Shown piece after piece: positions 47,136 through 56,141 of a DNA stretch of 64,000 nt. The notes beneath the pieces are model-generated. The model did not search any database. It worked only from the letters and a program-made list of their open reading frames with translations, and was not told the origin of the DNA. Source of the DNA: an uncultured Roseobacter sp. GTDB taxonomy: Bacteria; Pseudomonadota; Alphaproteobacteria; Rhodobacterales; Rhodobacteraceae. The translations under genes were made by a program, and so were the position numbers. The stretch is taken from NCBI RefSeq assembly GCF_947495025.1, contig NZ_CANLXG010000003.1, positions 649,873 through 713,872 on the forward strand. Direction: 5' to 3'. Within the stretch, counting starts at the first letter, position 1. Every line of letters starts with the position of its first letter.

Positions 47136-49220
47136 TTAACCCTCTATCCGGGTCAGGTCAGCGACAGAACTGCAGATACGGGTAATCCGGCTGAGCAGAT
47201 TCAGCCTGTTACGACGTACGGTTGCATTGTCTGCGTTCACCTGCACAGCGGTAAAAAATGCATCGACCGGTGCGCGCAGGGCAGCCATGGCTGACATGGC
47301 TGCAGGAAAATCCCGGGCCTGCACAGCAGGTGCAATTGCGGCTTCTGCGGCATCAAGCGCCGCGAAAAGCGCGCGTTCCTCATCCGTTTCGGCGAACTTT
47401 ATATCCGCGCCATAGGAATACTCGACGCCATCCGCCTCTTCGGCCTGGGTCAGGATATTGTTGGCGCGTTTAAAGGCCTGGATCATGTTCTCGCCGTCAT
47501 CCGTGCCCAGCACCTCCGACAAGGCCCGCGCGCGTCTGACCAGCAGCGCCAGATCGTCGCTGCCCTCCATGGCGATACAGGCGTCAATCACATCATGGCG
47601 CACACCCTGGTCGCGCAGATAGACTTTGAGGCGGTCGTGGATGAAAGACATAAGGTCAACAGTGTCTACAGCTTCGGCAATGCCAGCTGTAACCAGTGCT
47701 TCTGCGCCTTTGGCAGATGTGTCCGCCAGAGCGAGGCTCAGGTCATTTTCAAGCACAATCCGGATGATCCCCAGCGCTGCGCGCCGCAGCGCAAACGGAT
47801 CCTTGGACCCGGTGGGTTTTTCATCAATTGCCCAGAAACCCGCCAGCTTGTCGATCTTCTCTGCCAGCGACACGGCAACGGACACCGGGGCGGTCGGTAC
47901 TTCGTCTGACGGACCCAGCGGCGCATAGTGTTCCTCGGCGGCGGCAGCGATCTCTGCAGACCGGCCGGATGCCTCGATATAATAGCGCCCCATCAACCCC
48001 TGCAGCTCGGGAAACTCATAGATCATTTCCGAGCTGAGATCCGCCTTGGCCAGACGCGCGGCTTCTTCGGCGGCATCCGGATCAGCACCGACAATGGGCG
48101 CCAGTTCCCGCGCCAGCGCGGCCATGCGACCGACCAGCCCGGCCTGGGTGCCCAGTTTGTTGTGAAAGGTCACGTTCTCCAGCGCATCAAGCCAGACAGA
48201 CATATCGCCTTTGGCAACACGCAGATCGTTCTCCCAGAAGAACTTGGCATCCGCCAGACGCGCAGAGAGCACCTTTTCGTAACCTGCCAGAATGGTCGCC
48301 CCGTTGTCCGCCGTTTCGCGGTTGGCGACGGTGATGAACCGTTCGATACGCCCGGTTTTTGGGTTGCGCACGGAAAAGAACTTCTGGTGCTCTTTCATGG
48401 ACGTCTGCAGCACTTCGGGCGGCAGATCGAGGAAATCCGCGCCGATACGCCCCATCAGAACAACCGGCCATTCCACCAGGCCCGCGACCTCTGCCAGCAG
48501 CCCCTTGTCCTCAACAACCTCCAGGCCGCCTGCAAAGGCCTGGTTGGTGGCGTCATTCCAGATAGCATCGGCACGTTCGGCCGGGTCCAGCACGACATAC
48601 GCGCGCCTGAGCTTGTCGGTGTAATCGTCAAAAGAGGTGACCGGGAACCGCGCCGGCGCCATGAAACGATGCCCTGCCGTTACATCGCCAGAGATGATCC
48701 CGTCCACATTCAGCGGCACAGTCTCTGCACCTGCTTCGTCGTTCACGATGCACAGGATGGCATGAAGCGGACGCACCCAGCGCAGGGTTCCATTGCCCCA
48801 GCGCATGGATTTGGGCCAGGGAAAATTGCGGATCGTCTTTTCAAGAACCTCTGCCACGATCGCCGCGGCCGGGCGACCTTGTCTGGTGATCTTTGCAAAA
48901 AGTACCGGTCCTTTGGGTGTGTCACGTTCTTCCAGATCATCGCGCTGCAGACCGGCACCGCGCAGAAATCCCTCGATCGCCTTTTCCGGCGCATCCGCAC
49001 GCGGGCCCTTGCGTTCTTCGGTCGTGGTCGGGCTTTCGGCGAGCAGACCACCGACAGCCAGCGTCAGACGGCGCGGCGTCGTGAAGGCAGCCGCCGAGCT
49101 GTAGGTCAGACCAGCATCCACCAGTCCGTCGGTGATCAGTTTTTTCAGATCCTCGCCGGCGCGGGTCTGCATCCGTGCGGGAATTTCCTCGGAGAAGAGT
49201 TCAATCAGCAGATCAGGCAT
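47136..49220 (-). CDS. glyS: Glycyl-tRNA synthetase beta subunit
   Basis: 694 residues, normal length. The family start [18 protein letters not shown] and the later FLDLPPEVLQTSMKEHQKFF, GYEKVLSARLADAKFFWENDL and a C-terminal anticodon-binding helical region are present. Forms the alpha2beta2 enzyme with glyQ. The frame opens at 49244, but MPDLL (49220) is correct because its ATG overlaps the stop of the DUF6446 gene (TGATG). Confidence 0.97.
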   Translation of the reverse strand: MPDLLIELFSEEIPARMQTRAGEDLKKLITDGLVDAGLTYSSAAAFTTPRRLTLAVGGLLAESPTTTEERKGPRADAPEKAIEGFLRGAGLQRDDLEERDTPKGPVLFAKITRQGRPAAAIVAEVLEKTIRNFPWPKSMRWGNGTLRWVRPLHAILCIVNDEAGAETVPLNVDGIISGDVTAGHRFMAPARFPVTSFDDYTDKLRRAYVVLDPAERADAIWNDATNQAFAGGLEVVEDKGLLAEVAGLVEWPVVLMGRIGADFLDLPPEVLQTSMKEHQKFFSVRNPKTGRIERFITVANRETADNGATILAGYEKVLSARLADAKFFWENDLRVAKGDMSVWLDALENVTFHNKLGTQAGLVGRMAALARELAPIVGADPDAAEEAARLAKADLSSEMIYEFPELQGLMGRYYIEASGRSAEIAAAAEEHYAPLGPSDEVPTAPVSVAVSLAEKIDKLAGFWAIDEKPTGSKDPFALRRAALGIIRIVLENDLSLALADTSAKGAEALVTAGIAEAVDTVDLMSFIHDRLKVYLRDQGVRHDVIDACIAMEGSDDLALLVRRARALSEVLGTDDGENMIQAFKRANNILTQAEEADGVEYSYGADIKFAETDEERALFAALDAAEAAIAPAVQARDFPAAMSAMAALRAPVDAFFTAVQVNADNATVRRNRLNLLSRITRICSSVADLTRIEG

Positions 49221-49741
49221 CAGTTCGCATCCGGTTTGGGGCATTCTTCGCCGACGATTGTGCCGTCATAGGCCTTTTCGCCGCAGTCATTCAGTTCGTG
49301 CCAGATATAGCCGCGACCGTCCCCGGTGATGGCAACGATCCGGTCGACGCCAAAGGCCACGTTCTTTTCACCCAGAAAAGCCAGCGCCGTGCCTGCCTGC
49401 AGTTCGGCAGCGATGGCGGGCGCATCAAAGCAGTCAAACCAGTCCGGCGCATTACGCGGTACGGCGCGGTCCAGGCCGACATAGGTTTCCGTCAGCATTG
49501 CAAGGCTGGAAGGTGTCCGAAAACAGGCCCGGAAACGGATAGGCGAACTGTCTGCATCAATCGCCTGAATTTCTTCAGCCAGAATCGCGACAGGCTCCTG
49601 TGCTGTCAGCGACATCAGGCGCACTTCCTGAACCTCTGCAGAGGCCTCTTCGTAAAACCCGTAAACCTGCAGATAATAGAGCGCCGCACCCGCGACCAGA
49701 GCACTGACCATAATGACCGTCCCGACAATTTTACCGTTCAT
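49220..49741 (-). CDS. DUF6446 family membrane-anchored protein
   Basis: 173 residues. An N-terminal membrane anchor (about 5-24, [24 protein letters not shown]) is followed by a small periplasmic or exterior domain with several cysteines ([29 protein letters not shown]). This conserved family appears to be restricted to Rhodobacterales and sits between glyQ and glyS. It overlaps both neighbours (4 bp with glyQ, 1 bp with glyS) and so is co-translated with the synthetase subunits. No function is known to me. Confidence 0.85.
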   Translation of the reverse strand: MNGKIVGTVIMVSALVAGAALYYLQVYGFYEEASAEVQEVRLMSLTAQEPVAILAEEIQAIDADSSPIRFRACFRTPSSLAMLTETYVGLDRAVPRNAPDWFDCFDAPAIAAELQAGTALAFLGEKNVAFGVDRIVAITGDGRGYIWHELNDCGEKAYDGTIVGEECPKPDAN

Positions 49742-50679
49742 GCGCCCGTCTCCGGGGTCCAGCCCCCGGCCTGTGTCTGCACAAAGGCATCGGCGCAGCG
49801 TTTGGTCAGCGCACGCACCCGGCCGATATAGGCCTGGCGTTCAGTGACGGAAATCACACCACGCGCGTCCAGCAGATTGAAAATATGGCTGGCCTTGATC
49901 GCCTGATCATAAGCCGGCAGTGCCATGACAATCCGTCGTCCGGTTTTCGGGTCATCAGCCGGTGCGTCCAGCACCCGTGCACACTCCGCTTCGGCATCGA
50001 TAAAGTGCTGCAGCAGCACGTCCGTGTCGGCCACGTCAAAATTCCACCGCGCATACTGCGCCTCGGCTTCGCGGAAAACATCACCGTAGGTCAGCGGGAT
50101 CTGGCATTGCGGATCGTTGAACGGCATCTCGTTGCCATCGTCAAAGCCCAGAATATACATGGCGAGGCGTTCCAGACCATAGGTCAGCTCACCGGAAACC
50201 GGGTGACAGTCATGTCCGCCAACTTGCTGGAAATAGGTGAACTGGCTGACCTCCATGCCGTCGCACCACACTTCCCAGCCCAGACCCCAGGCGCCCAGCG
50301 TGGGGCTTTCCCAGTCATCCTCGACAAAGCGTATGTCATGCAGCGCCATATCGATCCCGATAGCCTCAAGCGAGCCCAGATACAGCTCCTGCAGGTCCGG
50401 CGGGCTGGGTTTGATGATCACCTGGTACTGATAGTAATGCTGCCAGCGGTTCGGACTGTCGCCATACCGCCCGTCTGTCGGACGGCGCGAAGGCTGTACA
50501 TAGGCGGCCGCCCAGGGCTGTGTGCCCAGGCTGCGCAGCGTCGTCGCCGGGTGGAAGGTCCCTGCACCAACTTCCATGTCATAGGGCTGCAATACCGCGC
50601 AGCCTCTGGCGGCCCAGTAATTCTGCAGTCTCAGGATTATCTCCTGAAACGATTTCGGACGATCAACAGTCTCTGACAT
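49738..50679 (-). CDS. glyQ: Glycyl-tRNA synthetase alpha subunit
   Basis: 313 residues. Class II signature motifs are readable: [25 protein letters not shown] (about 10-34), [15 protein letters not shown] and [20 protein letters not shown] [17 protein letters not shown] (about 80-96). It charges tRNA-Gly with the beta subunit. First gene of glyQ-DUF6446-glyS, divergent from the SPOR protease-like gene. Confidence 0.97.
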   Translation of the reverse strand: MSETVDRPKSFQEIILRLQNYWAARGCAVLQPYDMEVGAGTFHPATTLRSLGTQPWAAAYVQPSRRPTDGRYGDSPNRWQHYYQYQVIIKPSPPDLQELYLGSLEAIGIDMALHDIRFVEDDWESPTLGAWGLGWEVWCDGMEVSQFTYFQQVGGHDCHPVSGELTYGLERLAMYILGFDDGNEMPFNDPQCQIPLTYGDVFREAEAQYARWNFDVADTDVLLQHFIDAEAECARVLDAPADDPKTGRRIVMALPAYDQAIKASHIFNLLDARGVISVTERQAYIGRVRALTKRCADAFVQTQAGGWTPETGA

Positions 50680-50838
50680 GGCTTTTGCCCCGGGGGATTT
50701 CCTGCGCGCCTTACCTACGTCCGCTGGATGCGGGCGTCAATTGCACCAGCGGGGATAAACCGATCAATGTGTTATGGTCAAAGGGCTGAATTCCTGATTA
50801 TGTGTCGCCCGTAACCGGGGCGCAGGAGTAAGCGGAAA

Positions 50839-52623
50839 ATGTTGCGGTATGTTATTGTTCTGGCTGTTCTAGTTCTTGCGCCGTTGCAGACGGCACAGGC
50901 ACAGGGCTCACAGGATGTTGTCTGGGTTCAGATCGCTGCCCGGCCCAGCCTCGCAGAGGCTGTTGACCAGGCCGCGGAATTTGCCCGTGCGCTCGAGGAC
51001 GTTGCCGGGTTTGACATGGGGCGGGGCTGGTTTGCGATCGCGCTTGGCCCTTACACGCGGGAAGATGCCGAACAGGTGCTGCAGGTCTACCGCCGCGATG
51101 GCCTGATCCCACGCGACAGCTATATCGCGCAGAATGGTGCGTATCGCGGACAGTTCTGGCCGGTACAGGGCGCGCAGACCGGAGATACAGCAGGGACCTC
51201 CCTACAGACCACAACAGAAACACCGGCGGCACCGCCCGCAGAGCCTGCGATCGTGGTTCCCGAAGCACCGCAACAGGCTCAGGAGGAGGCGGGCACACCG
51301 GACCCCGAGACCCGGGCAGATGCCCTGCGCAGCGAGCGCGCGCTGACCCGTGAGGAACGCCGGGAGCTGCAGATTGCCCTGCAGGATGGCGGGTACTACA
51401 GCGGCGGCATTGATGGTGCCTTTGGGCGCGGGACCCGCGCCAGCATGGCAGCCTGGCAACGAGCCAACGATGTGCCCGACACGGGCGTTCTGACAACTCG
51501 TCAGCGCGCAAAGCTCATGGCCCAGTATAACGCCATTCTGGATGGCCTGGGCATGCAGACTGTACGTGATGCTACGGCTGGCATTGCGGTACGCCTGCCT
51601 ACGTCTGTTGTCCGGTTTGACCGCTATGAGGCACCCTTCGCCCACTACCGCGCCCGCGACGAAGGTGGTCCGGTTGTACTGCTGATCAGCCAGCCGGGTG
51701 ACAGGGATACGCTAGCCGGGCTTTACGCGGTGATGCAGACCCTGAGCATCGTACCTCTGCAGGGAGATCGCGCTCTCGCGCGGGACAGTTTCAGCCTTGT
51801 CGGGCGAAATGACCGTATCGTGAGCGAAACGCGTGTCAGTCTGCAAAGTGGCGAGATCAAGGGTTTCACGCTGATCTGGCCTGCGGATGACGAAGTCCGG
51901 CGTGCCCGGCTGATCACCGAGATGAACCGGAGCCTGACCCGCCTGCCCGGCGTGATGGACCCGGCCACCGGCACCACATTGTCGCAGGACGCTGATCTGG
52001 TATCGGGTCTCGCGGTACGCAAACCGCGCGCATCGCGTTCAGGGTTCTTTGTCACGCAGCGTGGTGCTGTCATGACAACCTCCGATGTCGTCGAGAACTG
52101 CGCGCGTATCACGCTTGACGGCGACCTCGATGCGGAACTCAGCCTCGTCGATGCGGACCGTGGCATCGCCCTGATCACACCAGGTGAAGCGCTTGCGCCC
52201 CTGCATGTGGCAAACTTCAGCCCTGTCCCCCCGCAGCTGAGCTCGGAAATTGCGGTTGCCGGATATTCGTACGAGGGCACGCTGAACGCCCCATCGGTTA
52301 CCTTTGGTTCGCTTGCCGATCTGGGAGGTCTGGCCGGGGAACCAACACTCAACCGTCTGACGATACCGGCTCTGACCGGCGACGAGGGTGGTCCGGTCAT
52401 GGACGCCAGTGGCAATGTTTTCGGTATGCTGCTGCCGCGCCCGGACAGCAACCGTCAGCTCCCCGATGACGTGCAGTTTTCGCTCAGCCCGTCGGCACTG
52501 TCTGACTTTGCGACCCGGGCCGGAATCGACGTGACATACAGTGCGCGCGCAGATGCGCTGGCCCCGGAAGACATTGCCACACGTGGCGTTGATATGACCG
52601 TTCTGGTCAGCTGCTGGGAGTAA
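50839..52623 (+). CDS. SPOR and peptidoglycan-binding protein with inactive trypsin-like domain
   Basis: 594 residues. Signal peptide (1-21, ending TAQAQ); a SPOR-like domain (about 27-112; VWVQIAARPSLAEAVDQA, WFAIALGPYTREDAEQVLQ); a Pro/Thr/Gln-rich linker; a PG_binding_1 domain (about 168-232; LQIALQDGGYYSGGIDGAFGRGTRASM, VPDTGVLT); a middle region; and a trypsin-like domain (about 395-560). All three catalytic residues are replaced: the His of the usual TNAHVV is Asp416 (TTSDVV), the catalytic Asp of DLAL is Gly442 (GIAL), and the Ser of NSGGP is Glu516 (DEGGP). It is therefore a non-catalytic periplasmic scaffold. The middle region is unassigned. Confidence 0.82.
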   Translation: MLRYVIVLAVLVLAPLQTAQAQGSQDVVWVQIAARPSLAEAVDQAAEFARALEDVAGFDMGRGWFAIALGPYTREDAEQVLQVYRRDGLIPRDSYIAQNGAYRGQFWPVQGAQTGDTAGTSLQTTTETPAAPPAEPAIVVPEAPQQAQEEAGTPDPETRADALRSERALTREERRELQIALQDGGYYSGGIDGAFGRGTRASMAAWQRANDVPDTGVLTTRQRAKLMAQYNAILDGLGMQTVRDATAGIAVRLPTSVVRFDRYEAPFAHYRARDEGGPVVLLISQPGDRDTLAGLYAVMQTLSIVPLQGDRALARDSFSLVGRNDRIVSETRVSLQSGEIKGFTLIWPADDEVRRARLITEMNRSLTRLPGVMDPATGTTLSQDADLVSGLAVRKPRASRSGFFVTQRGAVMTTSDVVENCARITLDGDLDAELSLVDADRGIALITPGEALAPLHVANFSPVPPQLSSEIAVAGYSYEGTLNAPSVTFGSLADLGGLAGEPTLNRLTIPALTGDEGGPVMDASGNVFGMLLPRPDSNRQLPDDVQFSLSPSALSDFATRAGIDVTYSARADALAPEDIATRGVDMTVLVSCWE

Positions 52624-52629
52624 ACTCTG

Positions 52630-54198
52630 TTATGCCGCAATCTGCGGCGTGACATAGATGAGCGTCGGGCCATCCGCCTCGAATGCGGCAAGCACAGCCT
52701 GTTGCAGAGCCGCGAGATCGGCTGGTACCGCTGACCTCGCACCGAAGGCTTCTGCCAGTTTGCAGAAGTCAGGGTTGTGCGCCACGACCGCATTGGGGGC
52801 AATCTGGGCGCGCACCATACTGTCCTCGATCTCGCCGAGTTTGCCATTGTCCCAGAGCAGGACGGGCAGGTTCAGCCCCAGCTCCACTGCAACACCCAGT
52901 TCCTGCATCGTGTAGTGGAAACCATAGTCACCGATAATCGCCATGGTCGGCTGACCTTTGCGCCCGATCGCGCCTCCAATGGCCGCGGGTGTGGCATAGC
53001 CCAGTGTACCGAACCCGTAGGGATGATGCCACTGACCCGGGCGGTCCATATCCCAGACTTCTTTGGCGGCATAGGCAAACTGGGTCATATCCGAATAGAT
53101 CATGACATCCTCCGGAAGCACGGCACGCAGTGCATCGCAGACAGGCAGAATACCGGGGCGTTCTGCCGCGATTTCGGACCGCCACCGTGCGCGGGTTGCG
53201 GCGACATCCGCCGCTGACCAGTCAGTATCCGGCGTGTGATCCGCCGCATGCTCTGACAGCCACTCCAGAAAGACATGCGCGTCGCAACATATGTTCAGTG
53301 CCCCGGGCTGTGCAAAACCGGCGGGATCAATGTCCACCTGGACGAAGTCCCCGGTCGCGCCCAGTTCGCGGCGCCACAGATCCGTTTCTGCAAGCTCTGT
53401 GCCGACCGCGATGACAAGATCCGCTTCTGCGATGATCCGCGCACTGTCCGGGCGCGCCAGCATACTGCCGTAAGACAGCGGATCGTCTGGGGAAACGACA
53501 CCCCGACCGGCGTAGGTGCTGAAAGAGGCAGCACCCAGACGCCTGAGAACCCCGCGTGCTGCGTACCCTGCCCTTACCGCGCCACCGCCAAAGACAAAAA
53601 GAGGTTTCCGGGCCGACAGGAATCCGGCGAGTGACGCCTCGGGTGGAATGGTCCATGGCGCGACTGTGTTGCCGGCAGCAGGTGCCGGCGCAGCCAGCGC
53701 TTCCAGCGCGCCAATAGGAACCTGGATGTGCTTGGAGCGGGGTCGCTGCAGCGCAAATTCGCCCAGCGCGCGATCAATGAGCGCGTAGGCCGCCTCTGCT
53801 GTACGTGCCTCTTCAGACCAGTCGCAGACGGTGGCAGCCGCGATGCGCTGATCTTTCATCTGGTGCAGCTGGCCACGCGTTGCCGCCGTTTCGTCCAGAC
53901 AGGATGAAATCACCAGAAGCGGCACAGAATCCGAGTAAGCCTGCCCCATAGGGGTCATGACGTTGCAGACCCCCGGCCCTGTAATCACATAGGCCACCCC
54001 CGGATTGCCGGTCGCACGCGCGTAGCCATCGGCCATGAATCCCGCGCCCTGCTCGTGGCGCGCCAGCACATGGGTGATGCCCGCCTCTTCGATCCCGCGG
54101 TACATTTCCTGATTGTGCACGCCGGGTATGCCGAAAATCACCTCAACACCGCGATCCCTGAGCATATGGGATATCTGTGCGCCCAACGGTCTTTGCAT
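52630..54198 (-). CDS. Thiamine-diphosphate-dependent enzyme (acetolactate synthase family, possibly AruI-like)
   Basis: 522 residues. The pyrimidine domain has the conserved Glu49 (ARHEQGAGFMADGYAR) and the diphosphate-binding motif GDYGFHYTMQELGVAVELGLNLPVLLWDN near residues 412-440. The family includes acetolactate synthase, benzoylformate decarboxylase and 5-guanidino-2-oxopentanoate decarboxylase (AruI); the general texture suggests the last, but I cannot separate these by motif. It is 2 bp from trkH and the same strand. No small regulatory subunit gene is adjacent, which argues against biosynthetic acetolactate synthase. Confidence 0.8.
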   Translation of the reverse strand: MQRPLGAQISHMLRDRGVEVIFGIPGVHNQEMYRGIEEAGITHVLARHEQGAGFMADGYARATGNPGVAYVITGPGVCNVMTPMGQAYSDSVPLLVISSCLDETAATRGQLHQMKDQRIAAATVCDWSEEARTAEAAYALIDRALGEFALQRPRSKHIQVPIGALEALAAPAPAAGNTVAPWTIPPEASLAGFLSARKPLFVFGGGAVRAGYAARGVLRRLGAASFSTYAGRGVVSPDDPLSYGSMLARPDSARIIAEADLVIAVGTELAETDLWRRELGATGDFVQVDIDPAGFAQPGALNICCDAHVFLEWLSEHAADHTPDTDWSAADVAATRARWRSEIAAERPGILPVCDALRAVLPEDVMIYSDMTQFAYAAKEVWDMDRPGQWHHPYGFGTLGYATPAAIGGAIGRKGQPTMAIIGDYGFHYTMQELGVAVELGLNLPVLLWDNGKLGEIEDSMVRAQIAPNAVVAHNPDFCKLAEAFGARSAVPADLAALQQAVLAAFEADGPTLIYVTPQIAA

Positions 54199-54199
54199 G

Positions 54200-55648
54200 T
54201 CAGTTTCTCCAGAAATTCACGGTCAGAATGGCGTAAACCGCCAGAAGCTCGAGCCGCCCCAGCAGCATTGCCGCAGAAAGCAACCACTTTGCGGTATCGT
54301 TCAGCCCGCCGAAATTACCCGCCGGGCCAATCTGGTCTCCCAGACCCGGGCCGACATTTGACAGCGCAGTCGCCGCGCCGGAAACGGAGGTTATGAAATC
54401 CAGCCCCGTCAGGCTCAGTGCCACGGCCAGCAGGCCCAGTGTCACGACAAAAAACATGAAAAAGGACATCACCGAGCTCAGCACTTCCTCGTCAACGCGA
54501 CGACGGTCATAGCGGACAACGAACACGCCATTTGGTGAACGGATCTTGCGCAGCTGCATTTTCACTGAAGCAAAGAGCAGCTGGTAGCGGAAGATTTTGA
54601 TCGAACAGGTCGTGGAGCCCGCACAGCCTCCGATCAGTCCGACAAAAAAGAACATCGAGACAAGAAACGGACCCCAGCCCATATAATCAACAGAGGCATA
54701 GCCTGTGCCTGTCAGGATCGACGTCAGATTAAACAGCGCCTGGCGGATCGAGTCGCCCCAGTACTGGGGGTTGGTCTGTACCAGAACGGCTGACATGATG
54801 ACCAGCAGAACACAGATAGTGGCCAGAAACGTCAGCACCTGACTGTCACGCAGCAGCGGTGACGACTGACCATTGATCAACTGAACATACCGCACAAACG
54901 GCAGGGCGGCGAGGATCATGAACAGCGCAGCCGCATATTCATGTGGTCCGGAAAAGGCGCCGAAAGAGGCGTCATAGTTGGCAAATCCGCCGGTCGACAC
55001 GGTCGTCAGCGCGTGCACAGTCGCATCAAATGCCCCCATGCCGAGGCCCAGGTAGACCAGCGCACAGGCCATTGTGAGCCCGAGATAGATGGAGGAAATC
55101 TGGCTGGCTATCTGACCCGCACGGGGCAGGATTTTCCCCATGGTATCAAAGCCCTCAGACTTAAAGATCTGCATGCCACCGACGCGCAGTTCGGGCAGGA
55201 ACACCATAGCCACAACGATGATGCCGATACCGCCCAGCCACTGCATGATACCGCGCCACAGCAGAATACCTTTGGGCATCTCCTCAAGGCCCGAAAACAC
55301 GGTGGAACCGGTGGTCGTCAGACCCGACATCGCCTCAAAGAACGCGTCAACAAAACGCGCTTCGGTTTCGCCCAGCATAAAGGGCAGTGCACCGAAAAGT
55401 GGCAGGGCAATCCAGACAAAGGTGGTCAGCAGAAAGGTCTGCTGAATGGTCAGACCCTCTTTGACGCCCTTGGCGCAGGCGCCGGCGATCATGCCACCGG
55501 CGAGCGTTGTGATCAGTGCGGACTGGGCAAAAACAGGCCAGTGGCCGCGCTCTTCGGCGATGTCCACAAGCATGGGCAGGATCATGGCCACACCCAGTAC
55601 GGCCACGAGCAAACCGATGACATATCCGACAGGGCGCAGGTCCAGCAT
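54200..55648 (-). CDS. TrkH family potassium uptake protein
   Basis: 482 residues with about ten to twelve membrane helices. The four filter loops read LTTTGSTVF (about 108), TVSTGGFANYD (about 210), LTGTGYAS (about 315) and CAGSTTCSIK (about 343-352), each with the selectivity glycine. It takes up potassium with TrkA-type regulators, not present here. The ORF opens at 55684; MLDLRPVG at 55648 matches the family start. The downstream gene on the same strand, after the 1-bp gap at 54199, is the TPP enzyme. Confidence 0.92.
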   Translation of the reverse strand: MLDLRPVGYVIGLLVAVLGVAMILPMLVDIAEERGHWPVFAQSALITTLAGGMIAGACAKGVKEGLTIQQTFLLTTFVWIALPLFGALPFMLGETEARFVDAFFEAMSGLTTTGSTVFSGLEEMPKGILLWRGIMQWLGGIGIIVVAMVFLPELRVGGMQIFKSEGFDTMGKILPRAGQIASQISSIYLGLTMACALVYLGLGMGAFDATVHALTTVSTGGFANYDASFGAFSGPHEYAAALFMILAALPFVRYVQLINGQSSPLLRDSQVLTFLATICVLLVIMSAVLVQTNPQYWGDSIRQALFNLTSILTGTGYASVDYMGWGPFLVSMFFFVGLIGGCAGSTTCSIKIFRYQLLFASVKMQLRKIRSPNGVFVVRYDRRRVDEEVLSSVMSFFMFFVVTLGLLAVALSLTGLDFITSVSGAATALSNVGPGLGDQIGPAGNFGGLNDTAKWLLSAAMLLGRLELLAVYAILTVNFWRN

Positions 55649-55725
55649 GATCGTAGGGTTGGCCGCTGGCCGGACCAGTGTCAAGCACCACCCGGCCAGG
55701 CGTCACGTCGCGCCGGCGGACTGTC

Positions 55726-55962
55726 TCAGCTGTAATACAGGTCGTTGAATACGTGACGCACGATATCTTCGCGTTTCAGACCAAGCGCTGCGAGTTCCTG
55801 GTCGGAACGCGCCTGCAGATTTTCAACGACTTCGAGGCGGCGGCGTGCTTCGGATGCCATGACGACCGAATGGCCGAGGCTGCTGAAGAAACTGACGATG
55901 CCGTTGTAAACGGAGTGCAGGATATCGCGGGGGGCGATGGCGTGAGTGTCGTGGAAGGCCAT
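55726..55962 (-). CDS. DUF1127 domain protein
   Basis: 78 residues. The C-terminal half carries the DUF1127 motif: ARRRLEVVENLQARSDQELAALGLKREDI with the LxxLxDxxLxDIGL-like pattern. In related bacteria small DUF1127 proteins affect RNA turnover and phosphate or carbon metabolism. GTAAGAGGTT precedes the ATG. Upstream, a TATATA box (about 56000) may be the -10. Confidence 0.9.
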   Translation of the reverse strand: MAFHDTHAIAPRDILHSVYNGIVSFFSSLGHSVVMASEARRRLEVVENLQARSDQELAALGLKREDIVRHVFNDLYYS

Positions 55963-56089
55963 TGTGAACCTCTTACCTTTCGGGGTGTTGTGTTACCGCC
56001 TGTATATATGCGCCGGCACCCCGATTAGAATTGCAATCTGTGCATAGCCGCCAGGTCAATGCCGCAGCGCGGCGTTAAAAATACGTTAA

Positions 56090-56115
56090 AAGGCGCGCCT
56101 TTACAGACGCGCCTT
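56090..56115 (-). terminator. Terminator of folE2
   Basis: AAGGCGCG (56115-56108 minus) and CGCGCCTT (56097-56090) form an 8-bp stem around TCTGTAAAGG, followed on the minus strand by TTAACGTATTTTTAAC. It begins 26 bp after the folE2 stop. Confidence 0.6.
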
Positions 56116-56141
56116 GCGATCAGTGCATAACTGAAGCGGGT

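Noticed and set aside
47928..49271. 447-codon plus-strand frame
   Set aside because: Antisense to glyS; no motif, and glyS is certain.
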